8,331 nucleotides of DNA from Rikenellaceae bacterium (GTDB taxonomy: Bacteria > Bacteroidota > Bacteroidia > Bacteroidales > UBA932). A program made the position numbers and the translations under genes. Location of the stretch: contig CAAGGO010000346.1 in NCBI GenBank assembly GCA_900769385.1, positions 1 through 8,331 of the forward strand, written 5' to 3'. The notes under the pieces were generated by a model. It did not search any database. It saw only the letters and a list, made by a program, of their open reading frames with translations, and had not been told where the DNA came from. This document shows, in pieces, positions 6,009 through 8,331 of this stretch; position 1 is the stretch's first letter, and each line of letters begins with the position of its first letter.

Positions 6009-6027
6009 CAATAAAGTTTAATCCTTA

Positions 6028-6035
6028 CAAAGTTA
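6028..6035 (-). promoter_or_regulatory. Candidate promoter of the mazG-tcdA-GNAT operon, -7 box
   Basis: The minus strand reads TAACTTTG, an exact match to TAnnTTTG. It would start transcription near 6021, about 13 nt before the mazG ATG. There is no good -33 TTG at standard spacing. A perfect 6-bp inverted repeat with a 4-nt loop, CAGCTT (6052-6057) and AAGCTG (6062-6067), lies just upstream, around the -33 region. Confidence 0.5.
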
Positions 6036-6079
6036 ATAAAAAACAAAAGGTCAGCTTTAAGAAGCTGTTCAAATATCAC

Positions 6080-6111
6080 AAAAAAAGGAGAGTACCTTTC
6101 CGGCACTCTCC
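6080..6111 (-). terminator. Intrinsic terminator of the CoA-transferase gene
   Basis: GGAGAGT (6087-6093) and ACTCTCC (6105-6111) form a perfect 7-bp stem, with CC/GG pairing possible inside the 11-nt loop. On the minus strand it is followed by seven T residues (A-run 6080-6086 on plus). It lies 27 bp past the CoA-transferase stop codon and insulates mazG, whose own promoter begins immediately downstream. The plus-strand side is also followed by a T-run (6117-6122), but no plus-strand gene reads into it. Confidence 0.9.
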
Positions 6112-6138
6112 CTATATTTTTTCTGCTCAATGCAAAAC

Positions 6139-7446
6139 TTATTTTGCAACAAAATGGAAGTGAGAACCGAATCTCTCAAATGCAGCTTTGTCCAACTCCT
6201 CACGTGCATCAGGATGAGCAATGCTGATCATAAGTTTAGCTCTCTCCTGAAGTGATTTGCCGTATAGGTTAACTGCACCGTACTCAGTTACAAACCAGTG
6301 GATGTGGTTTCTGGTAGTTACTACACCTGCACCTGGGGTAAGGATAGGGGCAATCTTGCTCACGCCTTTGTTTGTTACAGCTGGCATAGCAATGATAGCT
6401 TTACCACCCTCAGACATTGACGCACCATAGATGAAGTCAATCTGTCCACCAACACCTGAATAGAATTTTGTACCTAGAGAGTCAGCACAAACCTGACCTG
6501 TAAGGTCTACCTGAAGTGCAGAGTTGATTGCAGTTACTTTAGGGTTTTTAGCAATTACAAACGGGTTGTTGGTATATCCAACATCCATCATTGCAACCAT
6601 AGGGTTGTCATCAATGAAATCGTAGCAAGTCTGTGAACCCATAAGGAATGTAGAAACCATCTTGCCTTTGTCAATAGCCTTGTTTGCACCGTTGATCACA
6701 CCTTTCTCCACTAGAGGAAGAACACCGTCTGCAAACATCTCAGTGTGGATACCAAGGTTCTTGTGATTACCAAGCTGTGCAAGAACTGCGTTAGGAATTG
6801 CACCAATACCCATCTGAAGTGTAGCACCGTCCTCAATAAGGTTAGCACAATGGATACCAATTGCAGTCTCAATCTCAGATGGAGCTGAGAAATGTGCAGG
6901 CTCAAGGATTGAGTCGTGCTCTACAAAATGGTCAATCATACTAAGTGGAATCATTGCGTCACCAAATGAACGTGGAACGTTCTTGTTAACTACAGCAATT
7001 ACCACTCTTGCGCACTCAATTGCAGCAAGTGTAGCATCAACTGAAGTACCTAGAGAAACATAACCGTGTTTGTCAGGAGTTGAAACCTGAATCATTGCAA
7101 CATCACAAGGAAGCGCGCCGCTACGGTAAAGTTTCTGAGTCTCGCTCAAGAAAATTGGAATATAATCAGAGTAACCTGCCTGAACGCTCTTTCTTACGTT
7201 ACCACCAACAAAGAATGCCTGATGGAAGAAGATTCCCTCATATTTTGCATCTGTGTAAGGTGCCTCACCCTCTGTATGAAGGTGGTGGATTCTTACATCT
7301 TTAAGCTCACCGTTGTCGCCTCTGCGGCAGAGTGCATCAATTAGCACTTTTGGAGCACTTGCAACGCTGCTGAAATGGATATGGTCACCTGACTGAACAT
7401 ATTTTACAGCCTCGTCTGCGCTGATAAATTTAATGTTTGCGTGCAT
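6139..7446 (-). CDS. Acetyl-CoA hydrolase/transferase family CoA-transferase (AbfT/butyryl-CoA:acetate type)
   Basis: This cytoplasmic family I-type enzyme moves CoA between an acyl-CoA and a carboxylate through a glutamyl-CoA thioester. The 435 residues match 4-hydroxybutyrate and butyryl-CoA:acetate CoA-transferases rather than the roughly 500-residue succinyl-CoA:acetate group. Visible motifs are PDKHGYVSLGTSVDAT (124-139), LQMGIGAIPNAV (210-221), GIHTEMFADG (232-241) with E236 at the position of the catalytic Glu of Clostridium aminobutyricum AbfT, TGQVCADSLG (316-325), FYSGVGGQIDFIYGASMSEGGKAI (328-351), VTEYGAVNLYGKSLQERA (386-403) and IAHPDARE (409-416). In Bacteroidales such enzymes serve acetate, butyrate or 4-hydroxybutyrate fermentation; no pathway partner is nearby to decide the substrate. 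The gap to the upstream FKBP gene is only 33 bp and has no clear promoter or terminator, so the pair may be co-transcribed. It ends at a strong terminator. Confidence 0.92.
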   Translation of the reverse strand: MHANIKFISADEAVKYVQSGDHIHFSSVASAPKVLIDALCRRGDNGELKDVRIHHLHTEGEAPYTDAKYEGIFFHQAFFVGGNVRKSVQAGYSDYIPIFLSETQKLYRSGALPCDVAMIQVSTPDKHGYVSLGTSVDATLAAIECARVVIAVVNKNVPRSFGDAMIPLSMIDHFVEHDSILEPAHFSAPSEIETAIGIHCANLIEDGATLQMGIGAIPNAVLAQLGNHKNLGIHTEMFADGVLPLVEKGVINGANKAIDKGKMVSTFLMGSQTCYDFIDDNPMVAMMDVGYTNNPFVIAKNPKVTAINSALQVDLTGQVCADSLGTKFYSGVGGQIDFIYGASMSEGGKAIIAMPAVTNKGVSKIAPILTPGAGVVTTRNHIHWFVTEYGAVNLYGKSLQERAKLMISIAHPDAREELDKAAFERFGSHFHFVAK

Positions 7447-7479
7447 TTTAAGTTATGTATTATGTTAATAGTTTTAATG

Positions 7480-8331
7480 TTATTCCTCTTCAGGCTCTAT
7501 GTACAACCAGAAAATAAGAGGCTGGTATGGTCCTATGCCATTTGATCCCTCAGCTCCATAACCCATATCTGAATTGAACATTGTAAAGCCTTTGTCCCCG
7601 TAGCTCATCTGCTGAATGGCCTTACAGAAACCCTCCACAAGCGAGTTGTCCTCCACCATCTGGTCAAGGCTCTCTCCATACAACACGCTCAAAGCGGAAT
7701 ACTCCTTGGTCTTGTCAAAAATGCCGTACTTCTTGGCTGAATCCGCAATATTGGTATCAAATACCCAACCGTCAAGCAGACGTCCGATATACCAGACATT
7801 TACAGACTCATTGGTAAGGGTATCTGCACCTGCATCATATAGTTTCTTGAAGTAGAAGTTTGCACTCAAAGTATCCAAACCCGGATAAAATTTGTTTGCA
7901 TAAGCCTTCATTGTGTCCTGCTCCCAAGTGATGATATTGTCAACAGCCTCTACAAGCTCAATGTCATAGATTGCAGAGACGTTCTGGTTCCAAGAGTTCT
8001 TGCTGCTTGTATAACTCAACCAAGGGGGAAGAATGAAAGTTGCCTTTCCACCCTCTCTCATACCAGTCATTACCTCCTCAATACCGGCGTATGTTGTTTC
8101 AAAACCAATCTCATACAATTTTGGCCCGTAGTAGTTGGCCTTTGAATATGTACCCAATACTTTAGCTAAATCCTCAAAATTGGTCTCTGTATAAATTCCA
8201 GCCAAATTCTTGATGGAATACTTGAAGAATCCGGCCTTGTACATTTTAAGTGTATCACCGGTTCCCTCCTCACTGTTTATCATTACAAGACCGCTTTCGG
8301 TCCTTTTTGCATTAGGATAATTCACATCCAC
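7480..8331 (-). CDS. FKBP-type peptidyl-prolyl cis-trans isomerase with two FKBP repeats (5' end outside window)
   Basis: The frame is open to the window edge. The first codon seen is GTG, more likely an internal Val than a start, so the N-terminus and any signal peptide or lipobox are missing. The 283 visible residues hold two FKBP-like repeats. The first (about 30-128) keeps the core GIEEVMTGMREGGKATFILP (83-102) and the closing strand IYDIELVEAV, but lacks the FD pair. The second (about 155-279) matches FKBP closely: VNVWYIGRLLDGWVFDTN (177-194) with Y181, F191 and D192, then LVEGFCKAIQQMSYGDKG (231-248), MGYG (256-259) and PLIFWLYIE (271-279). It therefore retains most active-site positions, with Phe at 235 replacing the usual Trp. 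Bacteroidetes relatives are mostly exported lipoproteins assisting envelope protein folding, which is known for the family but not visible here. The CoA-transferase gene follows after 33 bp. Confidence 0.88.
   Translation of the reverse strand: MDVNYPNAKRTESGLVMINSEEGTGDTLKMYKAGFFKYSIKNLAGIYTETNFEDLAKVLGTYSKANYYGPKLYEIGFETTYAGIEEVMTGMREGGKATFILPPWLSYTSSKNSWNQNVSAIYDIELVEAVDNIITWEQDTMKAYANKFYPGLDTLSANFYFKKLYDAGADTLTNESVNVWYIGRLLDGWVFDTNIADSAKKYGIFDKTKEYSALSVLYGESLDQMVEDNSLVEGFCKAIQQMSYGDKGFTMFNSDMGYGAEGSNGIGPYQPLIFWLYIEPEEE

Noticed and set aside
8329..8331. GTG as the true start of the FKBP gene
   Set aside because: The codon is simply the first complete one at the window edge. FKBP proteins of this type need an export signal that is not present here, so the gene very probably continues.

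Overview
The window reads as ordinary chromosome of a member of the order Bacteroidales (phylum Bacteroidota), moderately AT-rich. The evidence is mixed. Exact matches to the Bacteroidetes -7 promoter box TAnnTTTG lie upstream of galE, prfA and mazG. Start codons mostly lack strong Shine-Dalgarno sequences. The gene set (two-domain FKBP isomerase, SIMPL-domain protein, AbfT-like CoA-transferase, MKP..LAAGMGSRYG nucleotidyltransferase) and the RF1 sequence with a GPGGQ loop also fit. I cannot assign a genus.

Layout. All genes but one are on the minus strand. At the left edge are the first 17 codons of a sugar-phosphate nucleotidyltransferase (1-53), preceded in the same operon by galE (63-1094). 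Together they suggest UDP-sugar supply for glycans. A 311-bp divergent intergenic region (1095-1405) follows. It holds a nested set of perfect inverted repeats: a 16-bp outer pair, an 18-bp inner pair bounding a 123-bp imperfect palindrome, and a separate hairpin. The only plus-strand gene is a membrane-anchored SIMPL-domain protein (1406-2089). It converges on prfA (2139-3227, release factor RF1), and the two are separated by a strong hairpin terminator. Upstream of prfA is a probable three-gene operon transcribed mazG -> tcdA -> a twin-GNAT-like protein (6008 down to 3331). mazG and tcdA overlap by one base in TAATG, and tcdA and the GNAT-like gene are 12 bp apart. prfA has its own candidate promoter. 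The right end carries an AbfT/Cat-type CoA-transferase (6139-7446) with its own intrinsic terminator, preceded by an FKBP-type prolyl isomerase with two FKBP repeats that is cut by the window edge.

Working together. The genes are mainly housekeeping: UDP-sugar metabolism, translation termination, nucleotide-pool cleaning (MazG), tRNA t6A cyclisation (TcdA), fermentative CoA transfer and envelope protein folding. I found no defence system, phage, CRISPR array, tRNA or rRNA. The least explained part is the nested inverted-repeat structure between galE and the SIMPL gene. It looks like one small non-autonomous repeat element inserted inside another, although an invertible DNA switch cannot be excluded from a single sequence. 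The second least explained is the GNAT-like protein, which has no assigned substrate.
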